Of a stretch of 9,263 nt of DNA, positions 1 to 2,919 are shown one piece after another. The stretch comes from SIAJ01 sp036266155. Lineage in GTDB: Bacteria; Planctomycetota; Planctomycetia; Gemmatales; Gemmataceae. The notes below the pieces were generated by a model. It saw only the letters and a list, made by a program, of their open reading frames with translations. It made no database searches and had not been told where the DNA came from. Each line of letters begins with the position of its first letter. The first letter of the stretch is position 1. The position numbers and the translations under genes are program-made. The DNA is taken from the NCBI GenBank assembly GCA_036266155.1, contig DATANR010000051.1, forward strand, positions 1 through 9,263, in the 5' to 3' direction.

Positions 1-1
1 G

Positions 2-124
2 GACGGCGACTACCAAACGGGCGAAAAAGCCCCGAAAAACTACAAAAAGAGCATGCGAATCGTCTTCGACGAGGAGCTTCCCAAATGGAACTACCGTGCC
101 GTGCCGTCGAAACAGGGAAGTTAA
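2..124 (+). CDS. C-terminal end of an unrecognised protein (5' truncated by window)
   Basis: An open frame enters from the left edge and ends at TAA 122-124, giving about 40 residues. The tail is lysine- and tyrosine-rich and ends in a W-N-Y motif followed by RAVPSKQGS. Codon use and the lack of stops suggest a real C-terminus, but I do not recognise the family and 40 residues are too few to assign one. It converges on the minus-strand tRNA array, and a heptad hairpin (145-200) lies between them. The start and full length are outside the window. Confidence 0.5.
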   Translation, partial: DGDYQTGEKAPKNYKKSMRIVFDEELPKWNYRAVPSKQGS

Positions 125-144
125 TAAGTTACATGTCCTAAAGT

Positions 145-200
145 GATGAACGATGAGTGATGAATTGTTGATATTCATCACTCATCACTCATAATTCATT
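145..200. repeat. Heptad-phased inverted repeat (GATGANN/NNTCATC units)
   Basis: Eight consecutive 7-nt units in exact register: GATGAAC, GATGAGT, GATGAAT, TGTTGAT, ATTCATC, ACTCATC, ACTCATA, ATTCATT. Units 2-3 (152-165) are the perfect reverse complement of 173-186, so a 14-bp stem with a 7-nt loop forms. It sits between the convergent left-edge gene and the 3' end of the tRNA array, followed on the plus strand by an AT-rich stretch (191-210). A bidirectional terminator role is possible but unproven. Confidence 0.8.
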
Positions 201-209
201 ATTTTCAAA

Positions 210-280
210 AGACGCCCGTGGGAATCGAACCCACTTCTGCCGGGTTGCAGCCGGCCGCCTCGCCTTCTGGCTCGAGCGTC
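210..280 (-). tRNA. tRNA-Cys(GCA)
   Basis: The acceptor GACGCTC pairs with GGGCGTC. D-stem GCC/GGC, anticodon stem GCCGG/CCGGC with loop CTGCAAC, and T-arm GTGGG-TTCGATT-CCCAC all fold. The discriminator is U73, the cysteine identity base in E. coli. CCA is not encoded. This is the last gene of the array in transcription order. Confidence 0.95.
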
Positions 281-282
281 AT

Positions 283-338
283 TCGAATGCGGAGTGAAAG
301 ACAGGTTTCTCACTCCGCATTCCGCACTCCGCATTCGA
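283..338. repeat. Inverted repeat with heptad units (ACTCCGC/ATTCCGC)
   Basis: The left arm 283-296 is the perfect reverse complement of 325-338 (14 bp). An overlapping segment, 285-297, is also the perfect reverse complement of 310-322 (13 bp), so two alternative hairpins compete for the same left arm. The right side is phased in sevens: ACTCCGC, ATTCCGC, ACTCCGC, ATTCGAG from 312. It fills the spacer between tRNA-Arg(GCG) and tRNA-Cys. Confidence 0.8.
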
Positions 339-341
339 GAG

Positions 342-412
342 TATCCCCGCCAGGAGTCGAACCTGGCCTACGACCTTCGCAGGGTCGCGTGCGTCCACCA
401 CACTCCGAGGAT
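342..412 (-). tRNA. tRNA-Arg(GCG), rare anticodon
   Basis: The acceptor ATCCTCG pairs with CGGGGAT, with A73. Anticodon stem CGACC/GGTCG, loop CTGCGAA, T-arm CCAGG-TTCGACT-CCTGG. The anticodon GCG would read CGC/CGU; bacteria normally use A34 (inosine) here, so G34 is unusual. It is a sister of the next gene, Arg(CCG), 7 nt upstream in the transcript, with which it shares the GTGTRGTGGAYGCAY D-arm pattern. Confidence 0.88.
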
Positions 413-419
413 GTCACAG

Positions 420-490
420 TATCCCGACCTGGACTCGAACCAGGGCCCAGACCTTCGGAGGGTCTGATGCATCCACTACACCATCGGGAT
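420..490 (-). tRNA. tRNA-Arg(CCG)
   Basis: The acceptor ATCCCGA pairs with TCGGGAT, with A73. Anticodon stem AGACC/GGTCT, loop CTCCGAA (anticodon CCG, reads CGG), T-arm CCTGG-TTCGAGT-CCAGG. With Arg(GCG) and Arg(TCG) it lets the array cover the whole CGN box without an inosine tRNA. Confidence 0.93.
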
Positions 491-526
491 GTCTTTTGAT
501 CTGTAAGCAGAGATTGAAAGACAGAA

Positions 527-620
527 GAGGATTAGGATTGAGATTGAGATTAGGATTAGGACGAGGATCAATCGTGGTTTTAAGTCCTAATCCTAATCCC
601 AATCTCAATCCTAATCTCCT
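527..620. repeat. Long hairpin of hexanucleotide units (ATTAGG/ATTGAG)
   Basis: The left arm 527-562 and the right arm starting at 584 are near-perfect reverse complements over about 34 bp, with one mismatch and a loop of about 21 nt. The left arm reads as 6-nt units ATTAGG, ATTGAG, ATTGAG, ATTAGG, ATTAGG. It occupies the longest purely non-coding spacer of the array (491-658), between tRNA-Thr(CGT) and tRNA-Arg(CCG). Confidence 0.85.
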
Positions 621-658
621 CCAATCTCCGATCTCTTCTCACAGTCAAATAGTCCGAG

Positions 659-732
659 AGCCGGCGGTGGGTTTCGCACCCACATGAACCGCATTACGGG
701 TGCGGCGCCTTTCTGTGTCGAGCCACACCGGC
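659..732 (-). tRNA. tRNA-Thr(CGT), structurally degenerate
   Basis: The acceptor GCCGGTG pairs with CGCCGGC. Anticodon stem CCGCA/TGCGG, loop CCCGTAA, so the anticodon is CGT with C at position 33 instead of U. The T-loop is TGCGAAA (G at position 55), and the D-loop CGACACAGAA lacks the G18-G19 pair. The discriminator is U73, whereas E. coli Thr tRNAs have A73. All stems are intact, but the usual D-loop/T-loop elbow contact cannot form in the normal way. Confidence 0.75.
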
Positions 733-737
733 ATCAG

Positions 738-810
738 TCTGTCTGGCGGGATTTGAACCCGGCACCCCGAGGGTCACAGTCTCGGATGCAAACCATTACA
801 CCACAGACAG
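738..810 (-). tRNA. tRNA-His-like (GTG)
   Basis: The acceptor CTGTCTG pairs perfectly with CAGACAG. The anticodon loop CTGTGAC gives GTG. The closing pair 31:39 is an A-C mismatch and the T-stem has a C-C mismatch at its base. The discriminator is A73, not the C73 that pairs with G-1 in bacterial His tRNAs. Fold and anticodon suggest His, but the main His identity element is missing. Only 5 nt separate it from Thr(CGT). Confidence 0.65.
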
Positions 811-820
811 CGTCCATCAG

Positions 821-906
821 CGGAAGGGGTGGGAGTCGAACCCACAAGGCCTTGCGGCTCACTCGCGTTCCAGGCGAGGCCCGTCACCGGGTCGGGTAGC
901 CCATCC
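821..906 (-). tRNA. tRNA-Ser(GGA)
   Basis: Class II tRNA of 86 nt. The acceptor GGATGGG pairs with CCCTTCC with one T-T mismatch. Anticodon stem CTCGC/GCGAG, loop CTGGAAC (GGA), long variable arm with GCC-GCAA-GGC stem-loop, T-arm GTGGG-TTCGACT-CCCAC. G73 and the long arm fit serine identity. Confidence 0.92.
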
Positions 907-909
907 GAG

Positions 910-940
910 TAGTTGTTAGTTCCTAGTTGTCAGTTGCCAG
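910..940. repeat. Heptad repeat (TAGTTGT/CAGTTGC units), no inverted arm
   Basis: Consecutive 7-nt units TAGTTGT, TAGTTCC, TAGTTGT, CAGTTGC. The same heptad family builds the hairpins at 1277-1353 and 1595-1659, but here only one arm exists. It may be the half-unit from which such palindromes grow, or what is left of one. It lies between tRNA-Val(GAC) and tRNA-Ser(GGA). Confidence 0.65.
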
Positions 941-1013
941 TAGTCCCGGGTGGAATCGAACCACCGATCTCCTCCGTGTCGGGGAGGCGTCTTCGCCGCT
1001 GGACCACGGGACT
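941..1013 (-). tRNA. tRNA-Val(GAC), with C33
   Basis: The acceptor AGTCCCG pairs perfectly with CGGGACT, with A73. Anticodon stem CCTCC/GGAGG, loop CCGACAC, so anticodon GAC follows C33, not U33. T-arm GGTGG-TTCGATT-CCACC. The T-arm and 3' acceptor are identical to tRNA-Ile(GAT) at 1436-1507, which marks the two as recent duplicates with different identity. Confidence 0.8.
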
Positions 1014-1019
1014 GTTTTC

Positions 1020-1091
1020 AAATGATAAATGCAAAATGATAAATGATAAAAGAAGACCGTTTTATCATTTATCATTTCTCCTTTATCATTT
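1020..1091. repeat. Heptad-phased AT-rich palindrome (AAATGAT/TTATCAT units)
   Basis: Ten heptads in exact 7-nt register: AAATGAT, AAATGCA, AAATGAT, AAATGAT, AAAAGAA, GACCGTT, TTATCAT, TTATCAT, TTCTCCT, TTATCAT. The 18-nt segment 1034-1051 is the perfect reverse complement of 1060-1077, and an outer heptad (1020-1026 with 1085-1091) pairs again symmetrically after one non-pairing heptad on each side. It is strongly AT-rich within GC-rich DNA and lies between tRNA-Arg(TCG) and tRNA-Val(GAC). Confidence 0.85.
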
Positions 1092-1101
1092 GGCTTTCAA
1101 G

Positions 1102-1173
1102 TACCCCGGCCAGGAGTCGAACCCGGAACGCCGCGTTCGAAGCGCGGCATGATGTCCGTTTCACCACCAGGGC
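1102..1173 (-). tRNA. tRNA-Arg(TCG)
   Basis: The acceptor GCCCTGG pairs with CCGGGGT (first pair G-U), with A73. Anticodon stem CCGCG/CGCGG, loop CTTCGAA (anticodon TCG, reads CGA/CGG), T-arm CCGGG-TTCGACT-CCTGG with one G-U. This is the third CGN-box arginine tRNA of the array. Confidence 0.93.
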
Positions 1174-1185
1174 AACAACCAACAG

Positions 1186-1273
1186 CGGAAGGTGAGGGAG
1201 TCGAACCCGCATTCCCCGTCAAGGGAAACCACGTTAGCACCGTGGCCCGGCCACCCGTATCCGGCTACCTTCC
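1186..1273 (-). tRNA. tRNA-Ser(GCT)
   Basis: Class II tRNA of 88 nt. The acceptor GGAAGGT pairs perfectly with ACCTTCC, with G73. Anticodon stem CCACG/CGTGG, loop GTGCTAA (GCT), long variable arm TTCCC-TTGAC-GGGGAA. The T-stem GCGGG/CCCTC has one C-T mismatch. It serves AGC/AGU. Confidence 0.92.
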
Positions 1274-1276
1274 GAA

Positions 1277-1353
1277 TAGTTGCTAGTTGTCAGTTGTTAG
1301 TTCTCAGTTTTGACTGACAACTAACAACTGACAACTGACAACTAGCAACTACT
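1277..1353. repeat. Heptad-phased inverted repeat (AGTTGTC/AACTGAC family)
   Basis: Eleven heptads in exact register: TAGTTGC, TAGTTGT, CAGTTGT, TAGTTCT, CAGTTTT, GACTGAC, AACTAAC, AACTGAC, AACTGAC, AACTAGC, AACTACT. The left arm (1277-1302) is the reverse complement of the right arm apart from one extra heptad in the right arm, and a small TCAGT/ACTGA stem caps the tip. A whole-unit length difference between arms implies gain or loss of 7-nt steps. It lies between tRNA-Ala and tRNA-Ser(GCT). Confidence 0.85.
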
Positions 1354-1355
1354 AA

Positions 1356-1430
1356 TGGAGACGGTGGGAATCGAACCCACCACAGTCTGCTTGCAAGGCA
1401 GACTCGCCTACCCTTGGTACATTCGTCCCC
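1356..1430 (-). tRNA. tRNA-Ala(TGC)
   Basis: The acceptor GGGGACG pairs with CGTCTCC and contains G3:U70, the alanine identity pair, with A73. Anticodon stem TCTGC/GCAGA, loop CTTGCAA (TGC), T-arm GTGGG-TTCGATT-CCCAC. The D-arm is irregular: the usual four-base D-stem is not evident, and a TACC/GGTA pairing is possible instead. Confidence 0.92.
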
Positions 1431-1435
1431 GTCAG

Positions 1436-1507
1436 TAGTCCCGGGTGGAATCGAACCACCAATTTCCCCCGTATCAGAGGGGCGTCTTGCCGTTCGACCA
1501 CAGGACT
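1436..1507 (-). tRNA. tRNA-Ile(GAT)
   Basis: The acceptor AGTCCTG pairs with CGGGACT, with A73. D-stem GTC/GAC, anticodon stem CCCCT/GGGGG, loop CTGATAC (GAT, normal U33), T-arm GGTGG-TTCGATT-CCACC. It is closely similar to tRNA-Val(GAC) at 941-1013; the key difference is anticodon base 36. Confidence 0.92.
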
Positions 1508-1512
1508 AACAG

Positions 1513-1588
1513 TTGCGGAGGTCGGATTCGAACCGACGTCGGACGGCTTATGAGACCGTGCTGGATGCCAACTCCAGTCCACTCCGCA
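1513..1588 (-). tRNA. tRNA-Met(CAT)
   Basis: The acceptor TGCGGAG pairs perfectly with CTCCGCA, so the 1:72 mismatch typical of bacterial initiator tRNA is absent and an elongator-type role is likelier. A73. Anticodon stem ACGGT/GCCGT, loop CTCATAA (CAT), T-arm GTCGG-TTCGAAT-CCGAC. A lysidine-modified Ile(CAT) cannot be excluded from sequence. Its anticodon arm is nearly identical to that of the CAG tRNA at 1752-1825. Confidence 0.88.
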
Positions 1589-1594
1589 ATCTCG

Positions 1595-1659
1595 TAGTTG
1601 TCAGTTGTTAGTTCTCAGTCTTCAAATACTGACAACTGAGAACTAACAACTGACAACTA
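1595..1659. repeat. Heptad-phased perfect inverted repeat, 25-bp stem
   Basis: 1595-1619 is the perfect reverse complement of 1635-1659 (25 bp, 15-nt loop). The arms read in 7-nt units TAGTTGT, CAGTTGT, TAGTTCT, CAGTCTT, then TGACAAC, TGAGAAC, TAACAAC, TGACAAC. It uses the same heptad family as 1277-1353. It lies between the GAG-anticodon tRNA and tRNA-Met. Confidence 0.88.
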
Positions 1660-1664
1660 TTCAG

Positions 1665-1738
1665 TGACCAGGGTGGGAGTTGAACCCACAAACATCAGGC
1701 TCTCGACCTGACCGCTATGCCAGTTCGCGCACCTGGTC
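1665..1738 (-). tRNA. tRNA with anticodon GAG (Leu codons), class I, C33
   Basis: The acceptor GACCAGG pairs perfectly with CCTGGTC, with A73. Anticodon stem TCAGG/CCTGA, loop TCGAGAG; in standard numbering the anticodon is GAG (leucine CUC/CUU) with C33. The variable region is only 5 nt (TGTTT), whereas bacterial Leu tRNAs have a long variable arm. T-arm GTGGG-TTCAACT-CCCAC. A shifted reading (CGA) would imply Ser, which also needs a long arm. The amino acid is therefore uncertain. Confidence 0.75.
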
Positions 1739-1751
1739 AATCTTTCAACAG

Positions 1752-1825
1752 TGGTGACGGTGGGAGTCGAACCCACACCGGACGGCTTCTGAGACCGTTG
1801 CCTCTGCCAATTGGGCTACATCACC
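1752..1825 (-). tRNA. tRNA with anticodon CAG (Leu codon), class I
   Basis: The acceptor GGTGATG pairs with CGTCACC, with A73. D-arm GCCC-AATTGGCAGA-GGC, anticodon stem ACGGT/GCCGT, loop CTCAGAA (CAG), variable region of 5 nt (CCGGT), T-arm GTGGG-TTCGACT-CCCAC. A leucine anticodon on a class I body is anomalous. The 17-nt anticodon arm differs from that of tRNA-Met(CAT) only at anticodon base 36. Confidence 0.82.
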
Positions 1826-1834
1826 ATTCATAAT

Positions 1835-1852
1835 GGGCCGTGGGCGCGGCCC
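1835..1852. repeat. Short GC-rich hairpin
   Basis: GGGCCG (1835-1840) pairs with CGGCCC (1847-1852) around a 6-nt loop. It lies between the stop codon of the 82-aa gene and the downstream CAG tRNA. It has no U-tract, so it is more likely a processing or pausing structure than an intrinsic terminator. Confidence 0.45.
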
Positions 1853-1862
1853 GTGGGCAACT

Positions 1863-2111
1863 TTACGCCTTCGTCGTGTGCTTCTCGAAGCGCCGGCGGC
1901 CGGTTTCGAGAGCTGTGAGCTGATCATCCGTCAGCGATCCACCGACAATGCGGATCACCCAGCCATCGTCCCAGCTCCCGTCGCCTTCACGGAGCTTTAC
2001 GATCCGTCCTTCCTTGGCGAACTCGGCGGGGATATAGGACGTCTGGATCGATTCGCCCTCACGGATCTTCTTGACCAGACGACATTGACGATAAAGTTCG
2101 TTGCGTTTCAT
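1863..2111 (-). CDS. Small 82-aa protein embedded in the tRNA array
   Basis: ATG at 2111-2109 and TAA at 1865-1863. The start is fixed by AAGGAG (2123-2118) six bases upstream; the frame continues upstream through tRNA genes, which is not coding. The protein begins MKRNELYRQCRLVKK, is basic at both ends, and has an acidic, tryptophan-containing centre (DGSWDDGWVIRIV, about residues 44-56), consistent with a small beta-rich fold. There is no signal peptide or membrane segment. The family is not recognised; the style recalls short hypothetical proteins of phages and mobile elements (impression only). It lies 18 nt after tRNA-Tyr and 37 nt before the CAG tRNA on the same strand, so it is probably co-transcribed with the tRNAs. 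Confidence 0.82.
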   Translation of the reverse strand: MKRNELYRQCRLVKKIREGESIQTSYIPAEFAKEGRIVKLREGDGSWDDGWVIRIVGGSLTDDQLTALETGRRRFEKHTTKA

Positions 2112-2117
2112 GCGGTT

Positions 2118-2123
2118 CTCCTT
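2118..2123 (-). promoter_or_regulatory. Shine-Dalgarno of the 82-aa gene
   Basis: On the minus strand AAGGAG stands 6 nt before the ATG, in the 18-nt gap after tRNA-Tyr. It decides the start of the embedded gene and shows that this part of the array transcript is meant to be translated. Confidence 0.8.
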
Positions 2124-2129
2124 CACCAG

Positions 2130-2209
2130 TGCATCGGGCAGGAATCGAACCTGCTTAGCATTAAGCGGCGGCTTTACAAATCGCCCGGCGTCCCAGCGCC
2201 ATCCAATGC
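2130..2209 (-). tRNA. tRNA-Tyr(GTA)
   Basis: Class II tRNA of 80 nt. The acceptor GCATTGG pairs with CCGATGC, with A73. D-stem GGCG/CGCC, anticodon stem GCGAT/GCCGC with an A-C mismatch inside, loop TTGTAAA (GTA), 13-nt variable arm, T-arm GCAGG-TTCGATT-CCTGC. The long variable arm and A73 support tyrosine. It is directly followed by the 82-aa gene. Confidence 0.85.
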
Positions 2210-2219
2210 AATCGCACAG

Positions 2220-2294
2220 TGACACGGGTGGGAGTCGAACCCACACATCTCCAAGGTTTGAGCTTGGTCGCTCTGCCAGTTGGCGTACCGTGCC
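2220..2294 (-). tRNA. tRNA with anticodon CAA (Leu codon), class I
   Basis: The acceptor GGCACGG pairs with CCGTGTC, with A73. D-arm with loop AACTGGCAGA, anticodon stem CCAAG/CTTGG, loop CTCAAAC (CAA, reads UUG), variable region of only 6 nt, T-arm GTGGG-TTCGACT-CCCAC. This is the third leucine-anticodon tRNA in the array on a class I body, and it shares D-arm and T-arm sequence with the CAG and GAG genes. Confidence 0.82.
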
Positions 2295-2304
2295 GTTCGT
2301 CCAG

Positions 2305-2376
2305 CGCCCCTGACGAGGATTGAACTCGTCCTTCCACCGTGACAGAGTGGCGTGCTCGCCAATACACCACAGGGGC
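2305..2376 (-). tRNA. tRNA-Asp(GTC)
   Basis: The acceptor GCCCCTG pairs with CAGGGGC, with G73 (Asp identity base). Anticodon stem CCACT/GGTGG, loop CTGTCAC (GTC), T-arm ACGAG-TTCAATC-CTCGT. No anomalies are seen. The following gap, 2377-2426, holds no recognisable element. Confidence 0.93.
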
Positions 2377-2426
2377 GTGAGGGGTCCGCCGCAATTGACG
2401 GGGTCGCCTCGTTCAATCTCTGACAG

Positions 2427-2497
2427 AGCACCCGGTGGGAGTCGAACCCACGCGGCCGACATACCAAGTCGGCAGGCTTCCATTACATCACAGGTGC
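2427..2497 (-). tRNA. tRNA-Thr(GGT), Gly-like body
   Basis: The acceptor GCACCTG pairs with CGGGTGC. Anticodon stem CCGAC/GTCGG, loop TTGGTAT (GGT), T-arm GTGGG-TTCGACT-CCCAC, U73. The acceptor, D-arm (TGATGTAATGG) and the TTGNNAT loop frame match the neighbouring tRNA-Gly(GCC), and U73 is the Gly rather than the E. coli Thr discriminator. It appears to be a Gly-derived tRNA with a Thr anticodon. Confidence 0.88.
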
Positions 2498-2511
2498 GTC
2501 ACACAAAACCA

Positions 2512-2582
2512 AGCACCCAGCGGGAGTCGAACCCGCACATCCGCCATGGCAAGGCGACAGGCAGCCGCTACATCATGGGTGC
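2512..2582 (-). tRNA. tRNA-Gly(GCC)
   Basis: The acceptor GCACCCA pairs perfectly with TGGGTGC, with U73 (glycine identity base). Anticodon stem TCGCC/GGCGG, loop TTGCCAT (GCC), T-arm GCGGG-TTCGACT-CCCGC. It is the sister gene of tRNA-Thr(GGT) 14 nt downstream in the transcript. Confidence 0.93.
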
Positions 2583-2596
2583 ACAACACCAACCAG

Positions 2597-2668
2597 CAGG
2601 GGCGGTAGGATTTGAACCCACACCGGGCGGTTTTGGAGACCGCCATGCTGCCGTTACACCACACCCCT
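2597..2668 (-). tRNA. tRNA-Trp(CCA)
   Basis: The acceptor AGGGGTG pairs with CGCCCCT, with G73, as in E. coli tRNA-Trp. Anticodon stem GCGGT/ACCGC, loop CTCCAAA (CCA), T-arm GTGGG-TTCAAAT-CCTAC with one G-U. The gene looks fully canonical. Confidence 0.94.
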
Positions 2669-2687
2669 GTTCATCAACCATCTGCAA

Positions 2688-2745
2688 GTAGGTCAGGTTT
2701 CCAACCTGACCCGCTTCTTCAGGTCAGGTTGGAAACCTGACCTAC
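2688..2745. repeat. 24-bp perfect inverted repeat with self-palindromic arms
   Basis: 2688-2711 is the perfect reverse complement of 2722-2745, with a 10-nt loop. Each arm is itself a hairpin: GGTCAGGTT and AACCTGACC around a 3-nt centre. The element can therefore form one long stem or two small hairpins side by side. Such GGTCAGGTTTCCAACCTGACC-type units look like a dispersed REP-like repeat. It lies between tRNA-Lys and tRNA-Trp. Confidence 0.88.
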
Positions 2746-2747
2746 AG

Positions 2748-2819
2748 TAGGGCCCGAGGGACTTGAACCCTCACCACCCGGATAAGAGCCGGGGATGCTG
2801 CCGCTAACACCTGTGCCCC
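2748..2819 (-). tRNA. tRNA-Lys(CTT)
   Basis: The acceptor GGGGCAC pairs with GGGCCCT with a G-U first pair and one A-G mismatch, A73. Anticodon stem CCCGG/CCGGG, loop CTCTTAT (CTT, reads AAG), T-arm GAGGG-TTCAAGT-CCCTC. A mild acceptor defect; otherwise normal. Confidence 0.88.
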
Positions 2820-2828
2820 ATCTGTCAG

Positions 2829-2901
2829 TCGACCTGGAGGGACTCGAACCCACATCCTGTCCGGTGTAAACGGCTCGCTCCGCCAATTGAGCTACAGGTC
2901 G
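2829..2901 (-). tRNA. tRNA-Val(TAC), weak anticodon stem
   Basis: The acceptor CGACCTG pairs perfectly with CAGGTCG, with A73. D-stem GCTC/GAGC, anticodon loop TTTACAC (TAC). Only three of five anticodon-stem pairs form (CCG/CGG); the outer two are mismatched. The T-stem GTGGG/CCCTC has a T-T mismatch. Recognisable as Val but degrading. Confidence 0.78.
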
Positions 2902-2919
2902 AATATCAACACACCGCAG

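Noticed and set aside
145..1659. CRISPR array
   Set aside because: Repeats are inverted, short-unit and different in each spacer; there are no direct repeats of constant sequence with unique spacers.
2112..2483. Upstream extension of the 82-aa gene's frame
   Set aside because: It runs through tRNA-Tyr, the CAA tRNA, tRNA-Asp and into tRNA-Thr(GGT); the Shine-Dalgarno at 2118-2123 fixes the start at 2111.
218..2691. Several plus-strand open frames with recurring G-[IV]-E-P and S-R-T-H motifs
   Set aside because: These are the reverse complements of tRNA T-arms read as protein, a classic misannotation.
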